The position numbers and the translations under genes were made by a program. The notes beneath the pieces are model-generated. The model saw nothing but the letters and a program-made list of their open reading frames with translations. It was not told the origin of the DNA and made no database searches. A stretch of 50,929 nt of DNA from Bacillus xiamenensis. GTDB lineage: Bacteria; Bacillota; Bacilli; Bacillales; Bacillaceae. Location of the stretch: assembly GCF_000300535.1 (NCBI RefSeq), contig NZ_AMSH01000020.1, positions 1 through 50,929 of the forward strand. The letters run 5' to 3'. Below, piece after piece: positions 17,941 to 26,393 of this stretch; the stretch's first letter is position 1, and each line of letters begins with the position of its first letter.

Positions 17941-18363
17941 TCAAACCTGCTTCTTTGACTGTTCATATACTTTGTGCCATGCAGGAAAGGCTTTTCTAAA
18001 TTGAATCGGTCTAAAGGTGTCTTTGTCTACACAAATATGTGAGGTTGTCCCTGTGATAGCTGTTTGTCCATCAGGCTTTTGAATGTCATAGCCATACACT
18101 GTTTTCACTCCGTTATACGCTTCAATCCATGTATGAACTGTAGCGGTTTCACCATAAAGCAATGGTTTTTTATATTGAACCTGAAGATCTACAACAGGTG
18201 CAAGGACTCCGTCTGCTTCTAGCTGGGCATAGGAAAAGCCTAGTTCTTTCATTAACGCAGTTCTGCCAACTTCCATCCAAATCAAATAATTGGCATGATA
18301 GACAATGCCCATTTGATCTGTTTCTGCATAACGGACTTCTATTTCTTTTTTCGATACATACAC
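17941..18363 (-). CDS. yneP: Hotdog-fold acyl-CoA thioesterase YneP
   Basis: This 140-residue 4HBT thioesterase has the active-site segment VRYAETDQMGIVYHANYLIW (catalytic Asp in ETDQMG) near residues 10-30. It is expected to hydrolyse acyl-CoA thioesters in the cytoplasm; the substrate is unknown. The start is GTG 18363 with an AGGAGAG site about 12 bp upstream, slightly far. It forms an operon with yneQ. Confidence 0.85.
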   Translation of the reverse strand: MYVSKKEIEVRYAETDQMGIVYHANYLIWMEVGRTALMKELGFSYAQLEADGVLAPVVDLQVQYKKPLLYGETATVHTWIEAYNGVKTVYGYDIQKPDGQTAITGTTSHICVDKDTFRPIQFRKAFPAWHKVYEQSKKQV

Positions 18364-18446
18364 GTTTTCATCGCTCTCCTATCAAAACCTAAGGTCTCTG
18401 TCATTTTACCACATTCCAAAAGGTTCTTCTAAAAAGAGGCAATAAA

Positions 18447-18470
18447 ATAAACCAGGAATCCCTGGTTTAT
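18447..18470 (-). terminator. Terminator of sspN-tlp
   Basis: ATAAACCAGG (18447-18456) and CCTGGTTTAT (18461-18470) form a perfect stem that overlaps the tlp stop. TTTATT follows on the minus strand. Confidence 0.8.
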
Positions 18471-18709
18471 TCAGTATAGCCGCTCTGTCTTGCCGCTTCT
18501 TCGTCCTTTATCTCAGAACGCATTGCGTCAATACTGATTCGGCGATTTTCATTTTTCTGCTTGATCATTTGTTTTTCGTTCTCTGTTGAAAGGCCCATCG
18601 CTGCTTCTGATTCATCGATATTTTCAAGTGTGTTCTCGATCATATCTTGCAGCTTTTCAACATTATCAGAACGATCATCTGGATTGGATTGATATGACTT
18701 GCCATTCAT
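18467..18709 (-). CDS. tlp: Small acid-soluble spore protein Tlp
   Basis: This 80-residue, highly charged, probably alpha-helical protein has the Tlp signature (DDRSDNVEKLQDMIENTLEN). It is packed into the forespore core. In B. subtilis it forms an operon with sspN, and the same order is seen here, 15 bp downstream of sspN. Confidence 0.9.
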   Translation of the reverse strand: MNGKSYQSNPDDRSDNVEKLQDMIENTLENIDESEAAMGLSTENEKQMIKQKNENRRISIDAMRSEIKDEEAARQSGYTE

Positions 18710-18724
18710 CGTGCTAACCTCCTA

Positions 18725-18868
18725 TTATTCGCCTTTTGTCTGTATCACATCAGGCTGTTCATTTGATTTATTATGCATCTTTTTGCCTTTATTCCGTTTG
18801 TACGCTACAGGTTTTGTACCTAAATGGTCTGGTGTAAACTGCGCTTGTTTATCATGCTCTCTACCCAT
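18725..18868 (-). CDS. sspN: Small acid-soluble spore protein N
   Basis: This 47-residue basic spore protein reads MGREHDKQAQFTPDHLGTKP at its start and ends VIQTKGE, matching SspN. The ribosome binding site GAGGGAGGG lies just upstream. It is made in the forespore under sigma-G control in B. subtilis, and a matching -10 lies 21 bp upstream of the start. It is cotranscribed with tlp. Confidence 0.88.
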   Translation of the reverse strand: MGREHDKQAQFTPDHLGTKPVAYKRNKGKKMHNKSNEQPDVIQTKGE

Positions 18869-18889
18869 CTTTCATCCCTCCCTCTTCTT

Positions 18890-18918
18890 TAGGATGAACG
18901 AAAACGAATAATTCATAA
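18890..18918 (-). promoter_or_regulatory. Sigma-G-like promoter of sspN-tlp
   Basis: On the minus strand TTATG (18914-18918) and CATCCTA (18890-18896) are separated by 17 bp. The -10 fits CATNHTA. The -35 fits GHATR at 4 of 5 positions. The implied leader is only about 15 bp. Confidence 0.45.
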
Positions 18919-18919
18919 C

Positions 18920-19045
18920 TTATTTCTGTCTAAATCGCTCTTCCAACTTTTCTTCAAGCTGGTTTAAAAATTCCTCATTGCTTAATAATTCTTTTTTATT
19001 TTCAAGGACGAGCTCTTCAAATGTACGGCGTTTTCTTCTTCTCAT
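18920..19045 (-). CDS. Small basic protein of the FbpB family
   Basis: This 41-residue protein (MRRRKRRTFEELVLENKKEL at its start) has an Arg/Lys-rich head and an acidic-basic helical body, as in the Fur-regulated basic proteins FbpB/FbpC. In B. subtilis these help the FsrA small RNA in the iron-sparing response. The site GGAGGTGA precedes ATG 19045. I see no good Fur box upstream, so iron control is not supported by the sequence. Confidence 0.65.
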   Translation of the reverse strand: MRRRKRRTFEELVLENKKELLSNEEFLNQLEEKLEERFRQK

Positions 19046-19101
19046 TCCTGTCACCTCCACTGTGTTTATACCATTTTCGCCAAAACATTTAGAAAATAAG
19101 C

Positions 19102-19137
19102 AAAAAGAGCTGAATCATTATAGATCCAGCTCTTTTT
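19102..19137 (-). terminator. Terminator of yneN
   Basis: AAAAAGAGCTG (19102-19112) pairs with CAGCTCTTTTT (19127-19137). It overlaps the end of the coding sequence. Confidence 0.82.
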
Positions 19138-19621
19138 CGATTTCTTTTTTTGTAAGCATTTGATGCTTCACAGACATGATTCGTCCTTCTTCATCTAATA
19201 TGTATGTCGTTGGATATGAAAGCACCTGATATCTCGCTTGAATGCCTTTTTGGTCCAATAAAACAGGGAAACTGACCTTTAGTTCATCAATAAATGATGC
19301 GACGTGCTCTACACTCTTTTCAGTGGTGGTCAAATTGACCGCAAGTACTTCGACTTGCTCATTCTCGCTTCTGATCGCATCTAGATCGGGCATTTCCGTT
19401 CGGCACGGTTTGCACCAGGTCGCCCAAAAATTAACGAGAACCTTTTTCCCTCGATAATCAGATAACGATGCCGTTTTGCCATCAAGGGTTTTGAGCTCAA
19501 AATCTGGGGCTTGATCTCCTTTTTCAAGGCCGATGGCAGGCTCTTTTGGTCCGAATAAATTCCATGCAAGTAAACCAATCAACACAAGTAAAACAGCGCT
19601 TGCCATTCCTTTTTTCCACAT
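19118..19621 (-). CDS. yneN: Membrane-anchored thiol-disulfide oxidoreductase YneN
   Basis: This 167-residue TlpA/ResA-like thioredoxin has an N-terminal membrane anchor (residues 6-23), and the thioredoxin domain faces outside. The redox motif is WATWCKPC with C70 and C73, and the cis-proline segment is LSYPTTYIL. It probably reduces disulfides of exported proteins. A ccdA gene, which could supply electrons, lies 5 kb away. It is preceded by citB on the same strand but separated by a terminator. Confidence 0.88.
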   Translation of the reverse strand: MWKKGMASAVLLVLIGLLAWNLFGPKEPAIGLEKGDQAPDFELKTLDGKTASLSDYRGKKVLVNFWATWCKPCRTEMPDLDAIRSENEQVEVLAVNLTTTEKSVEHVASFIDELKVSFPVLLDQKGIQARYQVLSYPTTYILDEEGRIMSVKHQMLTKKEIEKELDL

Positions 19622-19647
19622 GATTGATCCTCCACTATTTTAAAAAA

Positions 19648-19677
19648 GAAGAGAAAGCTTTCAGACGCCTTCTCTTC
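19648..19677 (-). terminator. Terminator of citB
   Basis: GAAGAGAA (19648-19655) pairs with TTCTCTTC (19670-19677). On the minus strand TTTTTT follows immediately. Confidence 0.82.
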
Positions 19678-19686
19678 TTCGTATGA

Positions 19687-22416
19687 TTAGTTGTTTGCCA
19701 ATTTTTCGCGGAGTACCATTTGAAGGATACCACCATGACGATAGTAGTCAATTTCGACTTCACTGTCAAAGCGAACAACCACTTCAAATGTCTTCTCGTT
19801 GCCATCTGCATCAATGGCTCTGACCGTAACAAGATCACGAGGACGAACTGATTCGTCAACATCCACTTCAAATGTTTCTGTTCCTGTGAGTCCATAAGTC
19901 TCTGCACTTTCTCCGTCTTTAAACTGCAAAGGAAGTACGCCCATGAAAACAAGGTTACTTCTGTGAATGCGCTCAAAGCTTTCAGCTAGAACAAATTTAA
20001 TGCCAAGTAGGTTTGTTCCTTTTGCAGCCCAGTCACGTGAAGAACCCATCCCGTAGTCTTTACCTGCTAAGATCGCAAGACCCGTTCCATCTTCCTTATA
20101 ACGCATACATGCATCATAAATCGATGTCACTTCACCAGTTGGCCAGTATGTTGTATATCCGCCTTCTGTTCCTGGTGCGATTTGGTTTTTAATACGGATG
20201 TTTGCAAAAGTACCTCTCATCATCACATGGTGGTTCCCGCGGCGTGATCCATATGAGTTAAAGTCTCTAGGCGAAACGCCTCTTTCTTGCAAGTATTTAC
20301 CTGCAGGTGTGTCCTTACCAATTGCTCCAGCAGGAGAAATATGGTCCGTTGTGACAGAATCACCGAACTTCGCAACGACGCGCAGCCCTTTAAGCGGTTC
20401 AACTTTACCAGGTTCAACTGATAAGTTTTCAAAGAATGGCGGGTTGGCAATGTATGTTGAATCTTCATCCCATTTATACAATGCATCATCCGTCGTTTTA
20501 ATTTCATTCCAGCGGTCATTGCTGTCAAAAACAGTTTCATACTCTGAACGGAATAGCTCAGGTGTGACAGTGCTTTTGACGACACTGTTGATTTCGTCCA
20601 TTGATGGCCAAATGTCATCGAAATACACATTTTCACCATTTTTATCAACACCGATAGGGTCTTTTGTTAAGTCAATATCAACTGTTCCAGCAAGTGCATA
20701 TGCCACAACTAATGGTGGAGATGCAAGGTAGTTCCCTTTTACAAGCGGATGGATACGACCTTCAAAGTTACGGTTACCTGATAAAACAGATGTGATCAGC
20801 AGATCATTTTCAGAGACAGCTTCTTCGATTTCTTTTGCAAGCGGTCCTGAGTTTCCGATACATGTTGTACAGCCATACCCGACAATGTTAAATCCAAGAT
20901 CTTTTAGGTATGGAAGGAGTCCTGAGTTCACAAGGTATCCTGTTACAACCTTCGAACCTGGCGCTAATGACGTTTTCACGTAGTTTGGCACCTTCATCCC
21001 AAGTTCACTTGCTTTCTTCGCGACAAGACCTGCCCCGATCAAAACGTATGGGTTAGATGTATTCGTACAGCTCGTAATCGCTGCAATCGCAATCGCACCT
21101 GTCTTCATGACAGCTTTTTCACCGTTCTCCAGCTCAAATTCGATTTGTTTATCCAGCTCAGATTTATCTAAACCAAATCCTTGGTTTCCTGCTGGGCTTT
21201 CAATATGCTTATGGAATGTCTCTTTCATTTCAGAAAGTGGAATCAAATCTTGTGGACGTTTTGGACCAGATAAGTTTGACTCAATTTTAGAAAGATCAAT
21301 TTCCACAATATCAGTAAAAATTGGTTCCTCAGCATCTGGCGTATAAAATAGACCATTTGCGCGAGAATATGCTTCAACGATGTTAATTTGCTCTTCATCA
21401 CGGCCAGTTAAGCGAAGATATGCAAGAGCTTCCGCATCTACTGGGAAAAATCCGCATGTAGCACCGTATTCAGGCGCCATGTTCGCAATGGTTGCACGAT
21501 CAGCTAATGGCAGCTGTGCAACACCTGGTCCGAAGAACTCAACGAATTTGTTCACAACGCCTTTTTCACGTAGTACTTGAGTGACTTTTAAGGCAAGGTC
21601 AGTTGCAGTTGTTCCGTTTGGAAGCTCTCCAACTAATTTTGCTCCAATGACTTCTGGCACAGGGAAGTATGAAGGCTGACCAAGCATACCAGCTTCCGCT
21701 TCGATACCGCCAACGCCCCATCCAAGTACACCAATACCGTTAATCATTGTTGTATGGGAGTCAGTACCAACTAGTGTATCTGGATAAGTGAGGATCTCGC
21801 CATCTTCTTCAATTGCATGAACAACACTTGCAAGATACTCTAAGTTCACTTGGTGAACAATCCCTGTGGCAGGCGGAACAGCTTGATAGTTGTTAAACGC
21901 TTTCTTTGCCCAGCTAAGGAAGTTATAACGCTCTGCGTTACGTTCAAATTCTAGATCCATGTTAATGTTTAATGCGTCTTCAGTTCCAGCTTTATCGACT
22001 TGTACAGAGTGGTCAATGACAAGGTCGACTGGAATTTCAGGATTGATTTTATCCGGATCTCCGCCCACATCTGCCATTGCTTTTCTTAAAGAAGCAAGGT
22101 CAACGACTGCTGGCACACCCGTGAAGTCTTGTAAAATAACACGAGATGGTTTAAATGGAACATCAATTTCTTTCACCTCGGCAGTTCCCCATTTTGCCAA
22201 GTTCTCAACGTGTTCCTTTTTGATCACTCTACCGTCTACTTGACGAAGCACTGATTCTAACAGTACCTTAATGGAATAAGGTAATTTAGAAACGTTTCCA
22301 ATTCCTTGTTTCTCTAGTGCTTCTAACGAATAATAGTGATATGTTTTCCCATTTGTCGAAAACGTTTTTCTAGATTGAAAAGCGTCTTGTTTAGCGACTT
22401 GCTGCTGTTTCGACAT
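19687..22416 (-). CDS. citB: Aconitate hydratase (aconitase)
   Basis: This 909-residue enzyme interconverts citrate and isocitrate in the TCA cycle. In B. subtilis it also binds RNA when it loses its iron-sulfur cluster. Cluster-ligand segments SCTNTSNP and [11 protein letters not shown] are present, as are active-site segments such as SYGSRRGNH and [15 protein letters not shown] 22416 ([10 protein letters not shown]) follows AAAGGGGG and gives the same length as B. subtilis CitB. A longer in-frame start at 22455 lacks a site. Confidence 0.97.
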   Translation of the reverse strand: MSKQQQVAKQDAFQSRKTFSTNGKTYHYYSLEALEKQGIGNVSKLPYSIKVLLESVLRQVDGRVIKKEHVENLAKWGTAEVKEIDVPFKPSRVILQDFTGVPAVVDLASLRKAMADVGGDPDKINPEIPVDLVIDHSVQVDKAGTEDALNINMDLEFERNAERYNFLSWAKKAFNNYQAVPPATGIVHQVNLEYLASVVHAIEEDGEILTYPDTLVGTDSHTTMINGIGVLGWGVGGIEAEAGMLGQPSYFPVPEVIGAKLVGELPNGTTATDLALKVTQVLREKGVVNKFVEFFGPGVAQLPLADRATIANMAPEYGATCGFFPVDAEALAYLRLTGRDEEQINIVEAYSRANGLFYTPDAEEPIFTDIVEIDLSKIESNLSGPKRPQDLIPLSEMKETFHKHIESPAGNQGFGLDKSELDKQIEFELENGEKAVMKTGAIAIAAITSCTNTSNPYVLIGAGLVAKKASELGMKVPNYVKTSLAPGSKVVTGYLVNSGLLPYLKDLGFNIVGYGCTTCIGNSGPLAKEIEEAVSENDLLITSVLSGNRNFEGRIHPLVKGNYLASPPLVVAYALAGTVDIDLTKDPIGVDKNGENVYFDDIWPSMDEINSVVKSTVTPELFRSEYETVFDSNDRWNEIKTTDDALYKWDEDSTYIANPPFFENLSVEPGKVEPLKGLRVVAKFGDSVTTDHISPAGAIGKDTPAGKYLQERGVSPRDFNSYGSRRGNHHVMMRGTFANIRIKNQIAPGTEGGYTTYWPTGEVTSIYDACMRYKEDGTGLAILAGKDYGMGSSRDWAAKGTNLLGIKFVLAESFERIHRSNLVFMGVLPLQFKDGESAETYGLTGTETFEVDVDESVRPRDLVTVRAIDADGNEKTFEVVVRFDSEVEIDYYRHGGILQMVLREKLANN

Positions 22417-22501
22417 GTCCAAAATCCCCCTTTTGATGATCAAGATCAATTTCAATTCTCAGAAAAATCGTCGTATTTCACCACAATTTTCTCACAATTT
22501 C

Positions 22502-22568
22502 ATCTTAAAACAAATTCATACATAAGTAAATAACAATGCTTTTATTAAATTCAATAAGTTTATCTTAT
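22502..22568 (-). promoter_or_regulatory. citB promoter with CcpC-type dyad
   Basis: ATAA-N7-TTAT occurs at 22554-22568, the known CcpC box. A candidate promoter on the minus strand (TTTACT, 17 bp, TAAGAT at 22502-22507) puts the transcription start near 22495. The dyad centre is then at -66, and a half site (ATAA, 22522-22525) near -28. This is the same layout as B. subtilis citB (-66 and -27), so citrate-relieved CcpC repression is likely. Confidence 0.65.
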
Positions 22569-22588
22569 CGTCAGGAAATGATTACTCT

Positions 22589-22618
22589 TCATAAACCGAG
22601 TGACGCCGGCTCATACTA
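22589..22618 (+). promoter_or_regulatory. Sigma-G-like promoter of sspO-sspP
   Basis: TCATA (22589-22593) and CATACTA (22612-22618) are 18 bp apart. The -10 is a perfect CATNHTA and the -35 fits GHATR at 4 of 5. The leader before sspO would be only about 12 bp, much like sspN. Confidence 0.42.
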
Positions 22619-22636
22619 CAAATGAGGTGATAAAAC

Positions 22637-22783
22637 ATGACAAAACGAAAAGCCAATCATGTAATAAACGGCATGAACGCAGCCAAAAGCCAAGGAAATG
22701 GTGCAGGCTATATAGAAAATGATCAGCTCGTTTTAACAGAAGAACAAAGACAAAATAATAAAAAACGTAAAAAGAACCAATAA
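22637..22783 (+). CDS. sspO: Small acid-soluble spore protein O
   Basis: This 48-residue protein begins [20 protein letters not shown] and ends RKKNQ, an almost exact SspO (CotK) sequence. It is basic and expected in the forespore core. GAGGTGA precedes the start by 7 bp. sspP follows after 17 bp, so the two form the sspO-sspP operon. Divergent from citB, as in B. subtilis. Confidence 0.92.
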   Translation: MTKRKANHVINGMNAAKSQGNGAGYIENDQLVLTEEQRQNNKKRKKNQ

Positions 22784-22800
22784 AGAAAGGAGCAAGGATA

Positions 22801-22947
22801 ATGACGAATAAAAACACGGGGAAAGACATCCGTCAAAACTCGCCTAAGGAGCATCAAGGCGGACAGCCAGAGCCATTATCAGGGAGTAAAAAAGTTAAGA
22901 ACCGCAACCATACAAGACAAAAGCACAATTCACATCATGATATGTAA
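22801..22947 (+). CDS. sspP: Small acid-soluble spore protein P
   Basis: This 48-residue protein has the SspP (CotL) core [20 protein letters not shown] and a His-rich end. AAAGGAG precedes the start. It is the second gene of the sspO-sspP operon and is followed by a terminator. Confidence 0.92.
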   Translation: MTNKNTGKDIRQNSPKEHQGGQPEPLSGSKKVKNRNHTRQKHNSHHDM

Positions 22948-22959
22948 CCATTCTCCTCT

Positions 22960-22992
22960 CATCCCGTGACCAAACGGGATGTTTTAGGTTTT
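22960..22992 (+). terminator. Terminator of sspO-sspP
   Basis: CATCCCGT (22960-22967) pairs with ACGGGATG (22974-22981), followed by GTTTTAGGTTTTT. Confidence 0.75.
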
Positions 22993-23049
22993 TCACACAT
23001 TTCAGAGTTCATCATATGATTTATTATGAGATGTGATGGAGGAGTGTAT

Positions 23050-23439
23050 ATGGAGAATGAAAAACAGTCGAATTCCTCTGATTTTATTGAAATAGATGAT
23101 TGGCTTCGTGTATTAATGGATGATCCATTTGCCTGGTATGATGAACAGCTGCCAATAGATCTTTACGAAACAAGCCGTGATTATATCATTGAGATCGATC
23201 TCTCCACCCTGTCGATCACTGATTTAAAACTGACCTTCGCAGGATATGAGCTCACACTTGTTTATTTGATTGATAAACAAGAGCAGCCCATTGAAAAAAG
23301 TGTCATGCTCCCTTTTTATTTGAATGACAAGGACATTGACACCGATTACGAAAACCGAATCATATCAATCAAAATTAAAAAATATTCACACCGTCAACAC
23401 GGGGCATTTTCCTTTCAAATGCCGCACTTCAATCATTAA
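23050..23439 (+). CDS. cotM: Outer spore coat protein M (small heat-shock fold)
   Basis: This 129-residue alpha-crystallin-like protein of the outer spore coat matches CotM in DPFAWYDEQLPIDLYETS and the LPFYLNDKDI segment. It is built by the mother cell late in sporulation. ATG 23050 follows GGAGGAG; the longer frame from 23026 has no site. It precedes yneK as in B. subtilis. Confidence 0.88.
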   Translation: MENEKQSNSSDFIEIDDWLRVLMDDPFAWYDEQLPIDLYETSRDYIIEIDLSTLSITDLKLTFAGYELTLVYLIDKQEQPIEKSVMLPFYLNDKDIDTDYENRIISIKIKKYSHRQHGAFSFQMPHFNH

Positions 23440-23468
23440 GAGCCCGCCTGCATTCAGGTGGGCTCTCT
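23439..23468 (+). terminator. Terminator of cotM
   Basis: AGAGCCCGCCTG (23439-23450) pairs with CAGGTGGGCTCT (23455-23466). The T-tract is weak (CTCTCCCGTTCG). Confidence 0.65.
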
Positions 23469-23698
23469 CCCGTTCGTTTCAAGTCAATACCTTTTGCGAA
23501 CCACCATGGCCAAATAGTAGAGTCGCTATACGATAATATATTCTTTTTCTATTAAAGGGTTTGGGTCATTCTAGTAAATGGGCGCTTATTCATAAAAAGA
23601 GGCATTTATAGCAAAAGCATACATACATTTTTGTTATTTTCTTCTATCATATCTTCATGTAAAATAAGATAGAGATAAGGGGTATAAGGAGTGAGAAC

Positions 23699-24127
23699 AT
23701 GTTAAGCGGCTGGTTTTTGTGGTTCATTTTATTTTGGGGTACGGTCATGATCGGATTACTAGCAATCGGTGGCTTTTTTATGTTTCGCAAATTTTTAAAA
23801 CGATTGCCGAAGGAAGATGGGAAATCAGAGCTTGATTGGCAGGACGAATATATTCAAAAGAGCCTTCACCTATGGCGAGATGAAGACAAACAGCTATTAA
23901 ATGAGCTGGTATTACCTGTTCCAGAGCTTTTTAGAGATGTTGCCAAAGAAAAAATCGCCGGTAAAATTGGCGAGCTGGCACTTAAAGAACAGGCTGCCAG
24001 CATTAACCTAGATTTAATCATTCGCGGCTATATTATGGCTACACCAAAGCGAGATCATAAATTTCTACTAAAGCGCCTTCAAGAAAAAAAGATCGACCAT
24101 TCGCCCTACGAGTCCTTATTAAAATAA
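23699..24127 (+). CDS. yneK: DUF2621 membrane protein YneK
   Basis: This 142-residue protein has one N-terminal membrane span (about residues 5-30) and a cytoplasmic helical domain with LDWQDEYIQKSLHLWRDEDK, typical of DUF2621/YneK. Function unknown. The start has AAGGAGTGAGAAC just upstream. The gene converges on ccdC, and between them lies the structured repeat element. Confidence 0.82.
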   Translation: MLSGWFLWFILFWGTVMIGLLAIGGFFMFRKFLKRLPKEDGKSELDWQDEYIQKSLHLWRDEDKQLLNELVLPVPELFRDVAKEKIAGKIGELALKEQAASINLDLIIRGYIMATPKRDHKFLLKRLQEKKIDHSPYESLLK

Positions 24128-24150
24128 CCTCCTTTTAAAAAAGGAGGTTT
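24125..24150 (+). terminator. Terminator hairpin of yneK, copy 1 of an identical pair
   Basis: AACCTCC (24127-24133) pairs with GGAGGTT (24143-24149) in a nearly perfect palindrome overlapping the yneK stop. The identical 26 bases recur at 24440-24465, on the far side of the repeat element. Confidence 0.8.
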
Positions 24151-24439
24151 CAGCGTGTAGACAAACCCTCGCATTCTTTGTCAGTCCTGCGTGCCGGTGC
24201 TCACGAATGCCAAATTCGCTCCGCTCCGGTACTCGTCCTTCCTAGACTGCAAAGGTTTTCAGTGCACGCTGAAAGGAAGAAAAAGGGATAGACCAAAGAT
24301 CACTTTAGCCCTTTCGCTAACGCCAAATTCGCTCCGCTCCGGTACTCGTCCTTCCTAGACTGCAAAGGTTTTCAGTTCACGCTGAAAGGAAGACAAAGGG
24401 CTAAAATAAAGATCATTTTAGCCCTTTGTCAACAATCTG
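24151..24439. repeat. Dispersed structured repeat with an internal 113-bp tandem duplication
   Basis: No gene is present here. The left part (24152-24261) is about 90% identical to 50786-50894. Inside it, a unit starting GCCAAATTCGCTCCGC at 24209 recurs at 24322, an exact 54-bp match, with the whole 113-bp period largely repeated (24209-24321 and 24322-24434). The second unit ends in a perfect 13-bp stem (24396-24408 with 24415-24427); in the first unit this stem is degraded. The element sits between two identical terminator hairpins. It has no coding frame that I can support and its mobility mechanism is unknown. Confidence 0.8.
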
Positions 24440-24465
24440 TAACCTCCTTTTAAAAAAGGAGGTTT
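24440..24465 (-). terminator. Terminator hairpin of ccdC, copy 2 of an identical pair
   Basis: The 26 bases are identical to 24125-24150. The hairpin overlaps the ccdC stop and can end the minus-strand transcript, with T-rich sequence on both sides. Confidence 0.78.
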
Positions 24466-24946
24466 AATTCATTTGGACCTGCTGCGGATCTAATTGTTTA
24501 GACAGCTTTCTAAACGACAAATACATAGCAACCCGCCAAGGTACAATCATGCCAAAGGCTAGAATCCAAAACATTCCGCTTAGTGCGCCATAATCAATGG
24601 AAGAGCTTAAGATCGTCTTCATACCGATACGAAGGACAAGAAGTCCAATGAGAATAAACACAAATGCTTTTGAACGCTTCAAATAGATTTCATTGCCTCT
24701 AATTTCAAATTTCGATGTTTTGATTAAAAAGATGGAAAAAAACATCCCTACTGTAATCGCCTCTAAAAATTCAGCTCCAGTTACTCGAAACATAGGCACA
24801 AAAAACATCAGTGCGCCAGTGCTCATGAATATAGGAGGTAATATAATTTTTTTCGCGGTTGCAGGTTTTGCAGATGATTTAATGCGAATAAACATGACGG
24901 CTACCGCCATACATACCGCAACTATAGAAGAAATTATGATCATCAT
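24464..24946 (-). CDS. ccdC: CcdC membrane protein
   Basis: This 160-residue integral membrane protein has about four to five hydrophobic segments and is of the CcdC (YneJ) family, genetically linked to cytochrome c maturation. A charged loop EIRGNEIYLKRSKAF is conserved. AAAGGA stands about 10 bp before the start. In B. subtilis yneI separates ccdA and ccdC. Here only about 95 bp lie between them and yneI is absent. Confidence 0.85.
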   Translation of the reverse strand: MMIIISSIVAVCMAVAVMFIRIKSSAKPATAKKIILPPIFMSTGALMFFVPMFRVTGAEFLEAITVGMFFSIFLIKTSKFEIRGNEIYLKRSKAFVFILIGLLVLRIGMKTILSSSIDYGALSGMFWILAFGMIVPWRVAMYLSFRKLSKQLDPQQVQMN

Positions 24947-25040
24947 ATCAAATCATTCCTTTATTCTTTAAGGTCAGCCTATGTATAATATACTCCAATT
25001 GACGAAAAAAAACCATTCGCCGCGACTGTAGAAAACGATT

Positions 25041-25748
25041 TCAAAATCCTTTAAATCCACCAAAAAGGGATGAGAATATAATGATGATCCATGTCAGAAG
25101 ATCAAAGAACAGCATGACCCCTACTACGATCATAATAATCCCGCCAATTCTCATGATGAGCTGCTGACGCTTTCTGATCCAAGCCATTTTTGTGATGAAA
25201 AAGGAAAGAACAAAAAAAGGGATAGCAAAACCTAACACATACGCAATCATATAGGTCACAGCGGACTCCGGTTTGTTGCTGGCAAGTGTGATGACAGCCG
25301 ATAAAATTGGGCCGGTACAAGGTGTCCATCCAGCAGCAAAACCCATTCCGATGAGAATCGATCCAAAAAAACCAGCCGGGCGATGTTTAAACTGCATCCT
25401 CTTTTCTCCCATCAGGAAAGAAGGCTGAAATACACCAAGAATCATAAAACCAAAGAAAATAATGAGGATGGCTCCAACTTGACGAATCGCTTCATGATAT
25501 TCATAAAAAAACTTCCCAACAAACGATGTCCCAAAGCCAATGGCAATAAAAATGATAGAAAACCCTATTAAAAAGAATAATGTATGAAGCAGACTTCTTC
25601 TTCTCAACATCACCTTCTCAGATTTCACTTCATCTATACTTACGCCTGTAATATATGATAAAAAGGCTGGATAAAGCGGCAGACAGCACGGTGAGATAAA
25701 AGAAAGAAACCCTGCTCCAAAAGCTAAAAAGTAATTCAAATCTGACAA
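25041..25748 (-). CDS. ccdA: Thiol-disulfide transmembrane carrier CcdA
   Basis: This 235-residue membrane protein of the DsbD transmembrane family carries electrons from cytoplasmic thioredoxin to extracytoplasmic thiol oxidoreductases for cytochrome c and spore-cortex synthesis. The redox cysteines are in SPCCLP (near 21-22) and GWTPCTGP. There are six predicted spans. The start is TTG 25748 after AAGGGGGTG. It lies upstream of ccdC on the same strand. Confidence 0.93.
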   Translation of the reverse strand: MSDLNYFLAFGAGFLSFISPCCLPLYPAFLSYITGVSIDEVKSEKVMLRRRSLLHTLFFLIGFSIIFIAIGFGTSFVGKFFYEYHEAIRQVGAILIIFFGFMILGVFQPSFLMGEKRMQFKHRPAGFFGSILIGMGFAAGWTPCTGPILSAVITLASNKPESAVTYMIAYVLGFAIPFFVLSFFITKMAWIRKRQQLIMRIGGIIMIVVGVMLFFDLLTWIIIIFSSLFGGFKGF

Positions 25749-25956
25749 AAGAACACCCCCTTCTTACAATATACAATAAGAGATGACAAAATCATTTCAT
25801 TTTTTTTACATCATCTGAATAAAGATGGTCTATTCTCTTAAAACCTTATATACTTTAATTTGACATCAAGATACCAAACCCTTTAAATTTGAAAATAAAC
25901 CTTAAAATGGATATAATAGAACCGATTCTTTTTATCAAGATTTGCATGAAAGGAAC

Positions 25957-26130
25957 ATGACTTTGGTAAAAACATCATTATTAACTCAAATCGAAGAAAA
26001 AAGAGAAGAGCTGATGAAAGTGGTCCTGCATAATGGGATGACATCGACAGTAACGATCGAACATAGCCAGCAGCTAGATCATCTCCTCTTACAATATCAA
26101 CGACACTTACATTCAAATTCAGCCAACTAA
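25957..26130 (+). CDS. ynzD: Spo0E-like phosphatase of Spo0A~P (YnzD type)
   Basis: This protein of about 57 residues has the Spo0E-family signature (EHSQQLDHLLLQYQ, core SxxLDxLL) after a coiled-coil-like first helix. Such proteins dephosphorylate Spo0A~P and delay sporulation. The site AAAGGA lies only 3-4 bp before ATG 25957. TTG 25963 in frame, 8-9 bp from it, may be the real start. The name follows position next to ccdA/yneF in B. subtilis. Confidence 0.75.
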   Translation: MTLVKTSLLTQIEEKREELMKVVLHNGMTSTVTIEHSQQLDHLLLQYQRHLHSNSAN

Positions 26131-26194
26131 TCATACCTCATGATATAAAAGATGCCGCACGTTTTAGAAAAGTTGATATGTGTGACAATAAACG

Positions 26195-26221
26195 AAAACC
26201 TCTGATTACAGGGGTTTTTTG
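26195..26221 (+). terminator. Terminator of ynzD
   Basis: AAAACCTCTG (26195-26204) pairs with CAGGGGTTTT (26209-26218, one G-U), followed by T. Confidence 0.82.
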
Positions 26222-26393
26222 TTTTTTGACTGACAGATGATGCCTAACGCCAAAATAAAAACCACCTTCCCTGCTTTATACATGCAAGTACAGTGGTTTT
26301 AATTGTCTGATGAAGGTAGCTTCAATAAAGAAAAGACATAGCTTGTCCATTCTTTATGACCATGTTCCATCTATGATCATAATATCGTACGTA

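Noticed and set aside
19635-19976. 113-codon minus-strand frame at the citB end
   Set aside because: It is an alternate frame of citB and its terminator region, with poor composition.
20198-20731. 177-codon open frame on the plus strand
   Set aside because: It lies fully inside citB on the opposite strand and has no ribosome binding site; the composition follows from the aconitase codon bias.
24151-24439. CRISPR array
   Set aside because: Only two long tandem units of 113 bp exist, with no short regular repeat-spacer pattern and no cas genes.
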